DNA of 64,000 nucleotides. Origin: Catalinimonas alkaloidigena (GTDB lineage Bacteria; Bacteroidota; Bacteroidia; Cytophagales; Flexibacteraceae). Of this stretch, positions 34,979 through 43,774 are shown piece by piece; position 1 is the first letter of the stretch; every line of letters starts with the position of its first letter. The notes below the pieces were generated by a model that worked only from the letters and a program-made list of their open reading frames with translations, was not told the DNA's origin and ran no database searches. The DNA lies in assembly GCF_900100765.1 (NCBI RefSeq), contig NZ_FNFO01000008.1:62001-126000 (forward strand), written 5' to 3'. The translations under genes were made by a program, and so were the position numbers.

Positions 34979-35755
34979 ATGGATTTTACCAACAAAGTTG
35001 CCCTGATCACGGGCGGAGGCTCAGGACTGGGCGAAGCAGCCGCGCGGATGCTAGCAGCGCGTGGTGCTAAGGTGGGCATTTTGGGCCGCACGAAAGAAGA
35101 ACTGCAAGAGGTTGCCGACGACGTAGGCGACGACAAAATCATGGTACTGACGGCCGACATTTCGGACGAGAAGTCGGTGAAGGCCGCGGTCAAACAACTG
35201 ACCGATCGCTGGGGTCGGCTCGACTTCGTGGCGGCCGTGGCGGGCGTCAATGGAACGTGGGCACCCATCGAAGACCTGACGGTGGAAGAGTTTGAGAAAA
35301 CCATCGGGATTAACCTGACCGGCACATTCATTACGCTCAAATCTGCGTTTCCCTACCTGAAAAAACAGGGCGGTGCGGGTGTGGTGGTCGCCTCGGTCAA
35401 CGGCACGCGGATGTTCAGCAATACCGGTGCGACGGCCTACGCGACGTCCAAAGCCGGACAGGTCGCCATGACCAAAATGCTGGCGCTGGAATGGGCCAAA
35501 CACCGCGTGCGCCTCAATGTAATCTGCCCTGGCTGGATCGAAAGCGAGATCGACGACAACACGAAGAAGAAAAACCTGGAAGCAGCCAAGGAACCGATGG
35601 AATTTCCGGCGGGTGAAGTGCCGCTGACCGACGGCCAGCCAGGCAAAGCCGATCAGGTCGCCGAACTGATCTCGTTCCTGTTGTCCGACGCCAGCAGCCA
35701 CATCACCGGCACCGAAATGTGGATCGACGGCGCGGAATCGTTGCTGCGGGGGTGA
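34979..35755 (+). CDS. SDR-family oxidoreductase
   Basis: A 258-residue classical short-chain dehydrogenase: TGGGSGLGEA nucleotide-binding motif, active-site S139, YATSK (Y154, K158), and the N-terminal GRTKEE that suggests NADP(H) preference. The usual AGVNG segment replaces NNAG as VAAVAGVNG. Substrate is unknown. The next gene (rRNA methyltransferase) begins 19 nt after it. Confidence 0.9.
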   Translation: MDFTNKVALITGGGSGLGEAAARMLAARGAKVGILGRTKEELQEVADDVGDDKIMVLTADISDEKSVKAAVKQLTDRWGRLDFVAAVAGVNGTWAPIEDLTVEEFEKTIGINLTGTFITLKSAFPYLKKQGGAGVVVASVNGTRMFSNTGATAYATSKAGQVAMTKMLALEWAKHRVRLNVICPGWIESEIDDNTKKKNLEAAKEPMEFPAGEVPLTDGQPGKADQVAELISFLLSDASSHITGTEMWIDGAESLLRG

Positions 35756-35774
35756 TTTTTCCGACCTTTGGGCC

Positions 35775-37181
35775 ATGAATCTTCCCGCCGCGTTCCGGGA
35801 GCGCATGGAACAGCAGCTGGGTGCTGCGTTTCCCACGTTTCTGGACAGCCTTCAGCAATCTCCTCCCGTCAGCCTGCGCCTCAATCCTGCCAAGTGGTCC
35901 GCCCCCGCTTCACCGGAACGCGTCCCGTGGGCTGCCCAGGGCTTTTACCTGCCGGAGCGACCCGTCTTCACGCTCGATCCGCTGTGGCACGCAGGCGCTT
36001 ACTACGTGCAGGAGGCCAGTTCGATGTTTCTGGAGCAGGTCTTACGGCAATCGGTTTCGGGAGATCAACCGCTTAAAGTATTGGATTTGTGCGGCGCACC
36101 GGGCGGAAAATCCACGCATCTGGCCAGCCTGTTGCCCGAAGGGAGTCTGCTGGTGGCCAACGAGGTGATTCGCGGCCGAGCACGCATTCTGGCCGAAAAC
36201 CTGACCAAGTGGGGAGGAGGTCACCACGTGGTCACGCAAAACGATCCTCGTGATTTTCAGGAACTACCGGGCTTTTTCGACGTGGTGGTGATCGACGCAC
36301 CTTGCTCGGGCGAAGGCTTGTTCCGACGCGATGCCGACGCCATGCAGGAATGGTCGGAGGCGAATGTGCACTTGTGTGCGGATCGCCAAAAACGCATTCT
36401 GGCCGACGTCTGGCCGACGCTCCGCCCCGGGGGCACGCTCATTTACAGCACCTGCACCTGGAGTCCCGACGAAAACGAAGCCAACGTGGCCTGGCTGGCC
36501 GAACAGGTCGACCTCGATCCGGTATCCGTAGCGATCGATCCGGCCTGGGGTATGGAGGAAATCCCCATCGGACCGTTTACCGGCTACCGGTTTTATCCGC
36601 ATCATACCCGGGGCGAAGGGCTGTTTATGATCGCCGTGCGGAAAGCGGGCTACGCCGTCAGATCGGCGGTGGCGGGGCGCAGCCGCACGTCCCGTCACAA
36701 AAAGAGTAACTTCCTGACTGTAGGCAAAAAGGAACAAGCTGCACTTTCGACCTGGTTGCACGCACCGGAAGCCTGGACGTTGACGCAGGAAGGCGAACAG
36801 GTCCACGCCCTGCCAACGGCGCACCTGGCCGACCTGGAGCGCCTCCAGGAACACCTGCGGTGGGTGACCGGGGGCATCGCCCTGGCGGAGATCAAGGGCA
36901 AGCACTTGAATCCGATGCCCGGGCTGGCGCTATCTACCCACTTGCAGACCAACGTGTTTCCGCACGTTGAACTCGATCATGCCACGGCGCTGCGGTACCT
37001 GCACCGCGACGAAGTAACCGTGCCCGACGCACCGCGTGGTTGGGTGCGGGTCACCTTTCGCGGCGTAGGGCTGGGCTGGCTGAAGAATCTGGGCAATCGC
37101 ACGAACAATTACTTTCCGAAAGAATGGCGTATCCTGATGTCGGTCGACGATCCGGACGCTTTTTTTACCCTTCCCGTGTGA
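35775..37181 (+). CDS. RsmF-type rRNA cytosine-C5 methyltransferase
   Basis: A 468-residue SAM-dependent RNA methyltransferase of the NOL1/NOP2/Sun group. LDLCGAPGGKSTHLASLL binds SAM; DAPCSGEG and STCTWSPDENE carry the two cysteines of the m5C mechanism. The C-terminal GLGWLKNLGNRTNNYFPKEWRI is the RsmF/YebU-type extra domain. Exact rRNA position not determined. A GACCTTTG box, one base off TAnnTTTG, ends 4 nt before the ATG. Confidence 0.92.
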   Translation: MNLPAAFRERMEQQLGAAFPTFLDSLQQSPPVSLRLNPAKWSAPASPERVPWAAQGFYLPERPVFTLDPLWHAGAYYVQEASSMFLEQVLRQSVSGDQPLKVLDLCGAPGGKSTHLASLLPEGSLLVANEVIRGRARILAENLTKWGGGHHVVTQNDPRDFQELPGFFDVVVIDAPCSGEGLFRRDADAMQEWSEANVHLCADRQKRILADVWPTLRPGGTLIYSTCTWSPDENEANVAWLAEQVDLDPVSVAIDPAWGMEEIPIGPFTGYRFYPHHTRGEGLFMIAVRKAGYAVRSAVAGRSRTSRHKKSNFLTVGKKEQAALSTWLHAPEAWTLTQEGEQVHALPTAHLADLERLQEHLRWVTGGIALAEIKGKHLNPMPGLALSTHLQTNVFPHVELDHATALRYLHRDEVTVPDAPRGWVRVTFRGVGLGWLKNLGNRTNNYFPKEWRILMSVDDPDAFFTLPV

Positions 37182-37271
37182 TTTTCCTGCCCGTGTAAAG
37201 CCGTTCCGGCACGTTCGCGTACCTTGTGGCGTTTCCATGGTGCGGTGCCCCACCGGTTCGGCACTGCGCTC

Positions 37272-37279
37272 TATATTTG
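37272..37279 (+). promoter_or_regulatory. -7 box upstream of cysH
   Basis: TATATTTG fits TAnnTTTG exactly and ends 19 nt before the ATG at 37299, giving a leader of roughly 14 nt. No clear -33 TTG. Confidence 0.5.
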
Positions 37280-37298
37280 CATCCTTTTCCGATTGCCT

Positions 37299-37979
37299 AT
37301 GACCTCGTTCGAAACCCTTGTCCGCGACATCCGGCACGACATTGCCGACTACCGTCTGCGAGGTCTGAAAGTGTTTGCCACCTCCTCTTTCCAGACCAAT
37401 AGTGTTCCATTGCTGCACATCCTCAGCCAAATGGAACCCAAGGTGCCGATCTTTTTTCTGAATACCGGCTACCATTTTCCGGAGACGCTTCAGTTCCGAG
37501 ATACGCTCATGGAGCGACTTGACCTACAACTCATTACGTTGCAATCGCCCGTACCCAAGGCTTACCAGAAAGGCCAGGGCAACCAGTTGCTCTATACCTT
37601 CGATCCCGAACACTGCTGCCACCTGAATAAGGTCCAGCCGCTGGAGCCGATTCTGGCGTCGCACGATGTGTGGATCAGCGGCGTGCGCGGCGACCAGAGC
37701 CGGGTGCGTGCCAAGATGCACAAGGAAGAAACCACTCCCGACGGCGTGCTGCGCTACCACCCGATGCTGGGCTGGACGGCCAAGATGGTCTACGACTACA
37801 TCCGGGAGTTCGACCTGCCCAAGCACCCGCTGGAGCCGGAGGGCTACATCAGCATTGGCTGCGAACCGTGTACCCGCAAGTTTACGCTGCCCCCCGACGG
37901 AGCCGACGACCGGGGCGGACGGTGGTTCGGGCTGCAAAAGAGCGAGTGCGGCCTCCATACCGAATTGATTAAAAAATAA
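37299..37979 (+). CDS. cysH: Phosphoadenylyl/adenylyl-sulfate reductase
   Basis: A 226-residue protein starting MTSFETLVRD; a longer open frame to 37224 is excluded because it spans the promoter box. Key residues: P-loop-like SSFQTNS (29-35), cysteines C106-C107 and C188-C191 (CEPC) and the C-terminal ECGLH (catalytic C217). The two cysteine pairs mark the iron-sulfur APS-reductase type, reducing adenylyl sulfate to sulfite in cysteine synthesis. No other sulfate-assimilation gene is beside it. It is followed 24 nt later by an epimerase. Confidence 0.93.
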   Translation: MTSFETLVRDIRHDIADYRLRGLKVFATSSFQTNSVPLLHILSQMEPKVPIFFLNTGYHFPETLQFRDTLMERLDLQLITLQSPVPKAYQKGQGNQLLYTFDPEHCCHLNKVQPLEPILASHDVWISGVRGDQSRVRAKMHKEETTPDGVLRYHPMLGWTAKMVYDYIREFDLPKHPLEPEGYISIGCEPCTRKFTLPPDGADDRGGRWFGLQKSECGLHTELIKK

Positions 37980-38003
37980 AACGACGCGCATACTCTCCCC
38001 TTT

Positions 38004-38927
38004 ATGCATGTACTCATTACGGGCGGCGCTGGCTACGTGGGCACCGAGTTGGTGAACCGGCTGACGCAAAACCCCGACGTTCAGGAAATCACGATTTACG
38101 ATAACCTCAGCCGCAAAAACTACAACCTGTTTATGTCGGCGCAATGGCCCGACCGACGCATCCGCTTTGTGCTGGGCGATCTGCTCGACAGCCGGAAGCT
38201 GAAAGAATGGGTAAAGAAGGCCGACGTGATCTACCATCTGGCCGCCAAGGTGACCACCCCGTTTTCGAACGACGACCCGCACATTTTTGAACAGGTGAAC
38301 CACTGGGGTACGGCCGAACTGAGCTATCTGCTGGAAGAGTTGCCGCCCCGCCGCATCATCTACCTGAGTTCTACCTCGATCTACGGGGCTTCCGAAGCTC
38401 TGGCCGACCGCAACACGCCGCCGCAGCCGCGCACGTATTATGGCATTTCGAAGTGGAACGGCGAGAAAATGCTGGGCCGCCTTGCCGACCAGCACCACCT
38501 GCTCATCCTCCGCGGGGGCAACGTGTACGGGTACAGCCGCACGATGCGGTTCGATGCCGTCATCAACAAATTTATGTTCGAGGCGCAGTTCAACCGGCGC
38601 ATCAGCATCAACGGCAGCGGGGAGCAGAAGCGTTCGTTCATCCACATCGACCAGTTGTGCGAAGCGCTTGCCAAGCTGCTCACCACCGACTTGGCCTCGG
38701 GCACGTACGACCTGACGCACAAGAACTTATCGGTTCTGGAGATTCTCGATACCCTGCGGCAGATCTATCCCGACCTGGAAACGTTGTTCATCCAACAGAA
38801 CATGGCGCCCCGGAGCCTGAGCGTGTTGCCCGACGAGCGGCTGGAACCGTTGCAACTGTTCCCGGAAACTGATCTGTCGACCGAATTGGCCGAGTTTCGT
38901 AACAAATTTGCCTTTAACCCGCTATAA
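38004..38927 (+). CDS. NAD-dependent epimerase/dehydratase
   Basis: A 307-residue extended SDR: GGAGYVG at residues 7-13, YHLAAKV, SSTSIYG, and the catalytic YGISK. These fit the nucleotide-sugar epimerase/dehydratase family; substrate is unknown. It sits 24 nt after cysH but has no obvious metabolic link, so co-transcription may be incidental. Confidence 0.92.
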   Translation: MHVLITGGAGYVGTELVNRLTQNPDVQEITIYDNLSRKNYNLFMSAQWPDRRIRFVLGDLLDSRKLKEWVKKADVIYHLAAKVTTPFSNDDPHIFEQVNHWGTAELSYLLEELPPRRIIYLSSTSIYGASEALADRNTPPQPRTYYGISKWNGEKMLGRLADQHHLLILRGGNVYGYSRTMRFDAVINKFMFEAQFNRRISINGSGEQKRSFIHIDQLCEALAKLLTTDLASGTYDLTHKNLSVLEILDTLRQIYPDLETLFIQQNMAPRSLSVLPDERLEPLQLFPETDLSTELAEFRNKFAFNPL

Positions 38928-39030
38928 GAAGGAAAATGAATTTTCTTTACGCTTAATCGTGTATTCACGTTTTGAATTGCAGCAAAGTAGCAGTAATATT
39001 AGCTACGCATAGGTGTCCCGAATTTGACTG

Positions 39031-39633
39031 ATGCTTCTGGAAGCCAGACCTCTCACCCGCCCCCTCTACACGGCTACCCCTTCGATGAAGCGGGTGAAGG
39101 AAGTCGGCGACACCCTTTTCTGGTACGAGACCAGCCCCTTCCGAAAGCATTTCAAACTAAAGGGCGCTCAGAACAAGGACATTACGGCCTTTCTGAAGTG
39201 GAAAAAAGAGTGTGGTTCGCTGGCCCTGGGCGAGACGCTGGCCGGGCGGTGGACGTTCAAACGCAACGGTTTCCTGCGGCCCTACATCAGCATTCATGCG
39301 GTGCAGCCTCCTTCGGTGCCGCCGGCAGCGTCGGAAGAAATGGGGCGTATCTGGATCAACACCAACGGCGAAGGCCGGTTTGCGCCCGTTCCCGACCGCG
39401 AATACACCTGGAAATGCACGAATTTCTGGAAGAACGAGTGGAGCTGGTTTTTTAAAAGCAAACGTCTGCTCAAGATCGACACGCTTTCGAACTTCAACAA
39501 CAAGGTGGGGCGGGTCACCGTCGAAACTGATAAGGTCGACGACGACATGCTTTCTCTACTGTTGCTGTCCGGCTGGTACATCATGGCCCTGATGCAGGAC
39601 GAATCGGGTACCGATCAGGTGAATCCGTTCTAA
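39031..39633 (+). CDS. Conserved protein of unknown function
   Basis: A 200-residue soluble basic protein without signal peptide or membrane segment. FWYETSPFRKHFKLKG, GRWTFKRNGFLRPYISI and DDDMLSLLLLSGWYIMALMQDE are the most distinctive stretches. It resembles tubby/LURP-one type beta folds only in general feel; I cannot assign a family. The start MLLEARPL is the first ATG in frame; an ATG at 39085 (MKRVKEVGD) is a possible alternative. Confidence 0.55.
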   Translation: MLLEARPLTRPLYTATPSMKRVKEVGDTLFWYETSPFRKHFKLKGAQNKDITAFLKWKKECGSLALGETLAGRWTFKRNGFLRPYISIHAVQPPSVPPAASEEMGRIWINTNGEGRFAPVPDREYTWKCTNFWKNEWSWFFKSKRLLKIDTLSNFNNKVGRVTVETDKVDDDMLSLLLLSGWYIMALMQDESGTDQVNPF

Positions 39634-39636
39634 ACA

Positions 39637-39664
39637 AGAAAACCGCTTCCCTTACGGAAAGCGG
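39637..39664 (-). terminator. Rho-independent terminator of the T9SS cargo gene
   Basis: On the minus strand GCCGCTTTCC / GGAAGCGGT stem with a 6-nt loop, followed by TTTTCTT. It lies 30 nt after the gene's stop. Confidence 0.7.
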
Positions 39665-39693
39665 CTCCCCTCTTCATCTATGTATGCACTACT

Positions 39694-40617
39694 TTACTGT
39701 CGCACAAACTTTTTGGTCTGCACGCCGTCGGGCGTGGTGATGCGGTAGAAGTACGCGTTGCCTTTCAGGGCGCTCAGGTCCACCTCTTTTTCGTACGCGC
39801 CGGCCGTTTGCGCTTCGTTCTGCAACGTTTGCACCACGCGGCCCTGGCGGTCCAGCACCTCGATTTTCACCGTACCGGCTTTCTCGACCGAGTAGGCGAT
39901 GCGTGCCGCCCCGCTGGTCGGATTTGGATAGAGACGCGACTCCTGCCCTGCCTCCGGCGCGCTCATGCCCAAGCCCCGTTCCGACATCGGTTCACGGGGG
40001 TCCCAGAGCAAAAACGACGCTGGTTGCCACAGGTGCATGCCCGGCCCGGCGTGCGCCCGATCGCCACGCGAACCGTGTGCGCGACCAGCTCGCTTTCTGT
40101 CGCCCGACTGTCCTTCGGGGTGCGCACGCTCCGGTCGGTTTGCTTCGCGGAAAGCTTTCAGGTCGGCGTGCCACTGTTCGCGCTGACCGGCCACTTCATC
40201 GAACAACGTCTGAATCTGGTTGTCGTATTTCTGTGCCAGTTGCGCCACTTGGCCCATGGCAATCTGCTGGCGGTAGTGCAGGTCCCGGAAGGCGGCCTGC
40301 TGTTCTTCCGTCAATTCCGGTCGCTTTTGTCCTTTTTCGCGCGCATCGCCCCGCAGGCTTTTCCGTGCATCGCGGATTTCCTTCAGGTCTGCCTTCAGGC
40401 TTTCCAGCTTGGTTTTATCGGCCTTGGCCAGTTGGGCATCGAGCTTGGTACGCTGCGCGCTCATCACCGGAACGACGTTCTCTTTAACGTAGGTCATCAC
40501 CTGTTGGCGGGCCTCTTTGCGACTGCCCGGGGCGGTCGTTTGGTCCTGCGCCAGGGTGGGTAGCGTGTAGCAGGAGATCATCAGGGCCGCGGCCCATTGA
40601 AGCACTTGAATTTTCAT
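39694..40617 (-). CDS. Secreted helical protein with T9SS C-terminal sorting domain
   Basis: A 307-residue protein: signal peptide ending TLPTLAQ, a charged helical region (~28-175, with repeated LKADLKEIRDARKSL-like heptads reminiscent of Spy/CpxP-type helices), a His/Gly/Arg linker, then a type A T9SS C-terminal domain (last ~75 residues, ESRLYPNPTSGAARIAYSVE to VQTKKFVRQ). It should be exported through the type IX pathway. Cargo role unknown; a stress-chaperone-like function is only a guess. Confidence 0.85.
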   Translation of the reverse strand: MKIQVLQWAAALMISCYTLPTLAQDQTTAPGSRKEARQQVMTYVKENVVPVMSAQRTKLDAQLAKADKTKLESLKADLKEIRDARKSLRGDAREKGQKRPELTEEQQAAFRDLHYRQQIAMGQVAQLAQKYDNQIQTLFDEVAGQREQWHADLKAFREANRPERAHPEGQSGDRKRAGRAHGSRGDRAHAGPGMHLWQPASFLLWDPREPMSERGLGMSAPEAGQESRLYPNPTSGAARIAYSVEKAGTVKIEVLDRQGRVVQTLQNEAQTAGAYEKEVDLSALKGNAYFYRITTPDGVQTKKFVRQ

Positions 40618-40760
40618 ATCTTTAGCTGCATTTGTTGAAAGATTATGTCGCTTAGAGGCCCGGCCGGAAACAAGGTTTAACGCCGCCCGTTTATTTTTAT
40701 ACTTCTCCGCGCGACGGCCCGCCGCTACGCAGAGAATTCACGCTAGATTTCCATCGCATT

Positions 40761-41021
40761 ATGTTCGGACTTTTCCGGAAGAAACCCGATTCTTCCAAAC
40801 CTGCCCCGCAGATGGCAGACATCAACGGAATTCCACTTGCCGAAGGCGATTTCGTCGAATCGTTGCGGTACGACCTGGGCAAATGCCGCCTGCTTAAAAC
40901 CGACAAAGGGTTTGTGTACGAGTCGCTGGAAAACGGCCGGCAGGTCAGCTGGCTGCAAATGATCGATGCGTCGACCGACCAGCAAAAGGTCAAAAAACTA
41001 TTACCTCAGAACGGCCACTAG
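40761..41021 (+). CDS. Small conserved protein, unknown function
   Basis: An 86-residue soluble protein. N-terminus MFGLFRKKPDSSKP is basic; the core MADINGIPLAEGDFVESLRYDLGKCRLLKTDKGFVYESL looks like a small beta-barrel. It precedes the MtfA-like gene by 10 nt and is probably co-transcribed. No family recognised. Confidence 0.55.
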   Translation: MFGLFRKKPDSSKPAPQMADINGIPLAEGDFVESLRYDLGKCRLLKTDKGFVYESLENGRQVSWLQMIDASTDQQKVKKLLPQNGH

Positions 41022-41031
41022 GCCTCTATCC

Positions 41032-41868
41032 ATGGCGTTGCGCATCTTACTTTTTGCCCTGCTGGTGGCAGTGGTCCTCTTGTTGTTTTACTTCCGGCTT
41101 ACCCGCTACGCGCGGTGGAAGCGCCGGGTGCTGGCCGAGCCGTTTCCCGAACAATGGCGCGAGATTCTGCAAAAGCGGGTGAGCTTTTACCGGAAGCTTT
41201 CGGACGAAGAAAAGGCACGGTTCGAAAAGCGCGTGCAGCTTTTTCTGGCCCGCACGAACGTGATCGGCCTAAAGATGGAAATCAACGACACCGTTCGCGT
41301 GCTGGTCGCCGCCAGCGCCATCATTCCGGTGTTTGGTTTCGACGAATGGGAGTACGACAACCTGGCCGAAGTGCTGGTGGTGCCCGGCTCCATTCAGCCG
41401 GAAAACGAGGGGGAAGACTATGGTGTGGGAACCGTGCTGGGGCAGGCACGGCAGTTTCAGAATCAATACTACGTCAAAATTTCGAAGCCAGTGCTGGAAG
41501 CGGGATTCAAGAGCGACGACCAGAAAAACGTGGGCATCCACGAGTTTGCGCACCTGATCGACCAGGCCGACGGCGATGTGGACGGCGTACCCGAATCGCT
41601 GCTACCGCCCGAATTGCTGCGCTCCTGGAGCAAACTGATGCACAAAGCCATGGCCGAAATCAAACGCAACCGCTCGGACATCGACGCGTATGGCGCAACG
41701 AGCGAACAGGAATTTTTCGCGGTCGTGACCGAATACTTCTTTGAAAAACCGCAGCAGCTGGCCGAACATCATCCGGAGCTGTATCAACTGCTGACGAAGG
41801 TGTTTCACCAGAATCCGAAGCAGCGCTTTTCCCGGAAGGTAGGCGGCATGCTCGGCCACCGACGCTAA
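41032..41868 (+). CDS. mtfA: MtfA-like zinc-dependent peptidase (M90)
   Basis: A 278-residue protein with one N-terminal helix (MALRILLFALLVAVVLLLFYF), then the M90 domain: IHEFAHLID with the HExxH zinc site, the invariant GVGTVLGQARQFQNQYYVKISKPV stretch, and EQEFFAVVTEYFF carrying the third ligand. E. coli MtfA binds the Mlc repressor and has aminopeptidase activity. Here the membrane anchor is unusual for the family. Start at 41032 is the ATG with the signal-anchor; the longer open frame to 40966 overlaps the previous gene. Confidence 0.88.
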   Translation: MALRILLFALLVAVVLLLFYFRLTRYARWKRRVLAEPFPEQWREILQKRVSFYRKLSDEEKARFEKRVQLFLARTNVIGLKMEINDTVRVLVAASAIIPVFGFDEWEYDNLAEVLVVPGSIQPENEGEDYGVGTVLGQARQFQNQYYVKISKPVLEAGFKSDDQKNVGIHEFAHLIDQADGDVDGVPESLLPPELLRSWSKLMHKAMAEIKRNRSDIDAYGATSEQEFFAVVTEYFFEKPQQLAEHHPELYQLLTKVFHQNPKQRFSRKVGGMLGHRR

Positions 41869-43727
41869 AACGCGTACAAACAGCCCGACAGCGGCGGCAG
41901 TTTCAGCGGAATGCCTTCTTTGGCAGCCTGGTCCCAATCGAGGTTGATGCCGCTTCCCGAAAAAATATCCGTCGCCCCGACCGGCCGATCGTCGAGCTTC
42001 ATGGCCCGGCCCGCCTCGAACGGAATCCGCAGCCGGATCGACTCCGACTGGCGGCTGAAGTTGGCTACCACCAGCACGCGGCTGTTTTCCGTGTGGCGCA
42101 GGTAGGCATACACCCGATGGGCGGGGTAATCGTCGCGGTCCAGGTTGGCGTATTGCAGATCGTACAAGGCACCGTGGGCCAACGCCTCGTTCTGGCGGGT
42201 GGCACGCAGCAACTTCTTGTAGAACTCCCGCAGCGACCGCTGTTCCGGCGAAAGCAGACCGCCGTCGAACGCATGGTTGTTCATCCACTTCTGGTGTTCG
42301 GGCACGCCCCAGTAATCAAAAATGGTAGTGCGCCCGTCGTCACCACTGAAGCCGGAAGCGCCTTGGGCGGGTTCCCCCACCTCCTGCCCGAAATAGACCA
42401 TCACCGGTCCTTCGCTCAGGGTAGCCGTCACGATCATGCCCGGGATGCCCGTCTGGGCATTTCCCGCGAAATCGGGCGAAGCAATGCGCTGTTCATCGTG
42501 GTTTTCCAGGAAGCGTAACATGTGCGCGCTGATGCCTTCCTGACTCTGCCAGATGGTCGTAAAATGTTCGGCCGAGGCGTGCGGATGGTCGGCCATCACG
42601 GCCCGAATCGAGTCGTAAAGCCCCACTTTGTCGTAGAGGTAATCGAACTTTCCATCGAAGATGTAGGAACGGTAGGCAGCCGGGTTGTAAATCTCGGCGA
42701 TGAACCGGATGTCGGGATTGATTTCTTTGATCTTCGGGATGACCCATCCCCAGAACTCGACCGGCACCATTTCGGCCATGTCGCACCGGAAACCGTCCAC
42801 GTCTTTTTTCGCCCAGTAGGTCAGAATGTCCAGGCACTTCAGCCAGGTACTCGGAATAGGATCGAAGTGTTTGGAGTAATCGCCTACGTAGTTGACGCCG
42901 TAGTTCAGGCGCACGGTTTCGAACCAATCGTCCAGTTGCGGCTGTGCGGTCACTGCTCCATTGCCCGATACCTTGGCCGGCATCTCGTCGAACTTGCCAT
43001 CGGCCGTCGGAAAGGGCAGCCCTCCCAGCGGTTTGTAGCCCTTCGGCACCCGAAATTTTTCGCCGGGAATGTAATAGAAGTTGTTCTGCGCATCGAACGC
43101 CACCGACGTGTTGTCGTCTACCCCGAAGTCGGACATGCCGTTGGGATTTGCATCCGAATGATAGGAACGCGCCACGTGGTTGGGCACAAAGTCGATCAGG
43201 ACCTTCAGACCGTTGCGGTGCGTGCGTGCGACCAGTGTCTCGAATTCCTGCATCCGGTTCGGCACGTCGACGGCCAGGTCGGGATTGACGTCGTAGTAGT
43301 CTTTGATGGCGTAGGGCGACCCGGCACGGCCTTTGACCACGTCGGCGTCGTCGTACGGAATGCCGTAGGCGGTGTAGTCGGTGCAGACGGCATGTTCGAT
43401 GACCCCTGTATACCAGACGTAGGTGGCACCCAGGTCACGGATTTCCTGCAACGCGCGGTCAGAAATGTCGTTGAATTTGCCCACGCCGTTCTCATCGCGC
43501 GTTCCCCACGGCTTATTGGTCGTGGTGGTGTTGCCAAACAGGCGGGTCATCATCTGGTAGATGATCAATTTATGGTCTTCCGGCGAAGTAGCCGACGGAG
43601 CGGCGGTAGTATCCGACATAGTCGTTTGCGATTTTTCGTTCGTAGTACAAGAGGTCACAACGCTCCACAGCAGCAGAAGCGCGGCCAGATGTTTCGTGAA
43701 GGTGGTGGAAAAAGCCTCTTCGGTCAT
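41865..43727 (-). CDS. GH13 alpha-amylase-family glycoside hydrolase lipoprotein
   Basis: A 620-residue secreted protein; ATG at 43727 follows an in-frame TTG that would add three residues. The signal ends LLLLWSVVTSC, a lipobox. The (beta/alpha)8 barrel carries GFRCDMAE (nucleophile D316), FIAEIYN (acid/base E345) and ENHDEQR (D411). The barrel is followed by a beta-sandwich. It should hydrolyse or transfer alpha-glucosides at the cell surface. It converges with the MtfA-like gene, overlapping by 4 nt at the stops. Confidence 0.93.
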   Translation of the reverse strand: MTEEAFSTTFTKHLAALLLLWSVVTSCTTNEKSQTTMSDTTAAPSATSPEDHKLIIYQMMTRLFGNTTTTNKPWGTRDENGVGKFNDISDRALQEIRDLGATYVWYTGVIEHAVCTDYTAYGIPYDDADVVKGRAGSPYAIKDYYDVNPDLAVDVPNRMQEFETLVARTHRNGLKVLIDFVPNHVARSYHSDANPNGMSDFGVDDNTSVAFDAQNNFYYIPGEKFRVPKGYKPLGGLPFPTADGKFDEMPAKVSGNGAVTAQPQLDDWFETVRLNYGVNYVGDYSKHFDPIPSTWLKCLDILTYWAKKDVDGFRCDMAEMVPVEFWGWVIPKIKEINPDIRFIAEIYNPAAYRSYIFDGKFDYLYDKVGLYDSIRAVMADHPHASAEHFTTIWQSQEGISAHMLRFLENHDEQRIASPDFAGNAQTGIPGMIVTATLSEGPVMVYFGQEVGEPAQGASGFSGDDGRTTIFDYWGVPEHQKWMNNHAFDGGLLSPEQRSLREFYKKLLRATRQNEALAHGALYDLQYANLDRDDYPAHRVYAYLRHTENSRVLVVANFSRQSESIRLRIPFEAGRAMKLDDRPVGATDIFSGSGINLDWDQAAKEGIPLKLPPLSGCLYAF

Positions 43728-43774
43728 AGACGGCAAAGTAAACGTCAGCCCACTACATTACGGAAGTCTGGCGC

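Noticed and set aside
37524-38720. Open frame (398 aa) on the minus strand over cysH and the epimerase
   Set aside because: Antisense to two motif-bearing genes.
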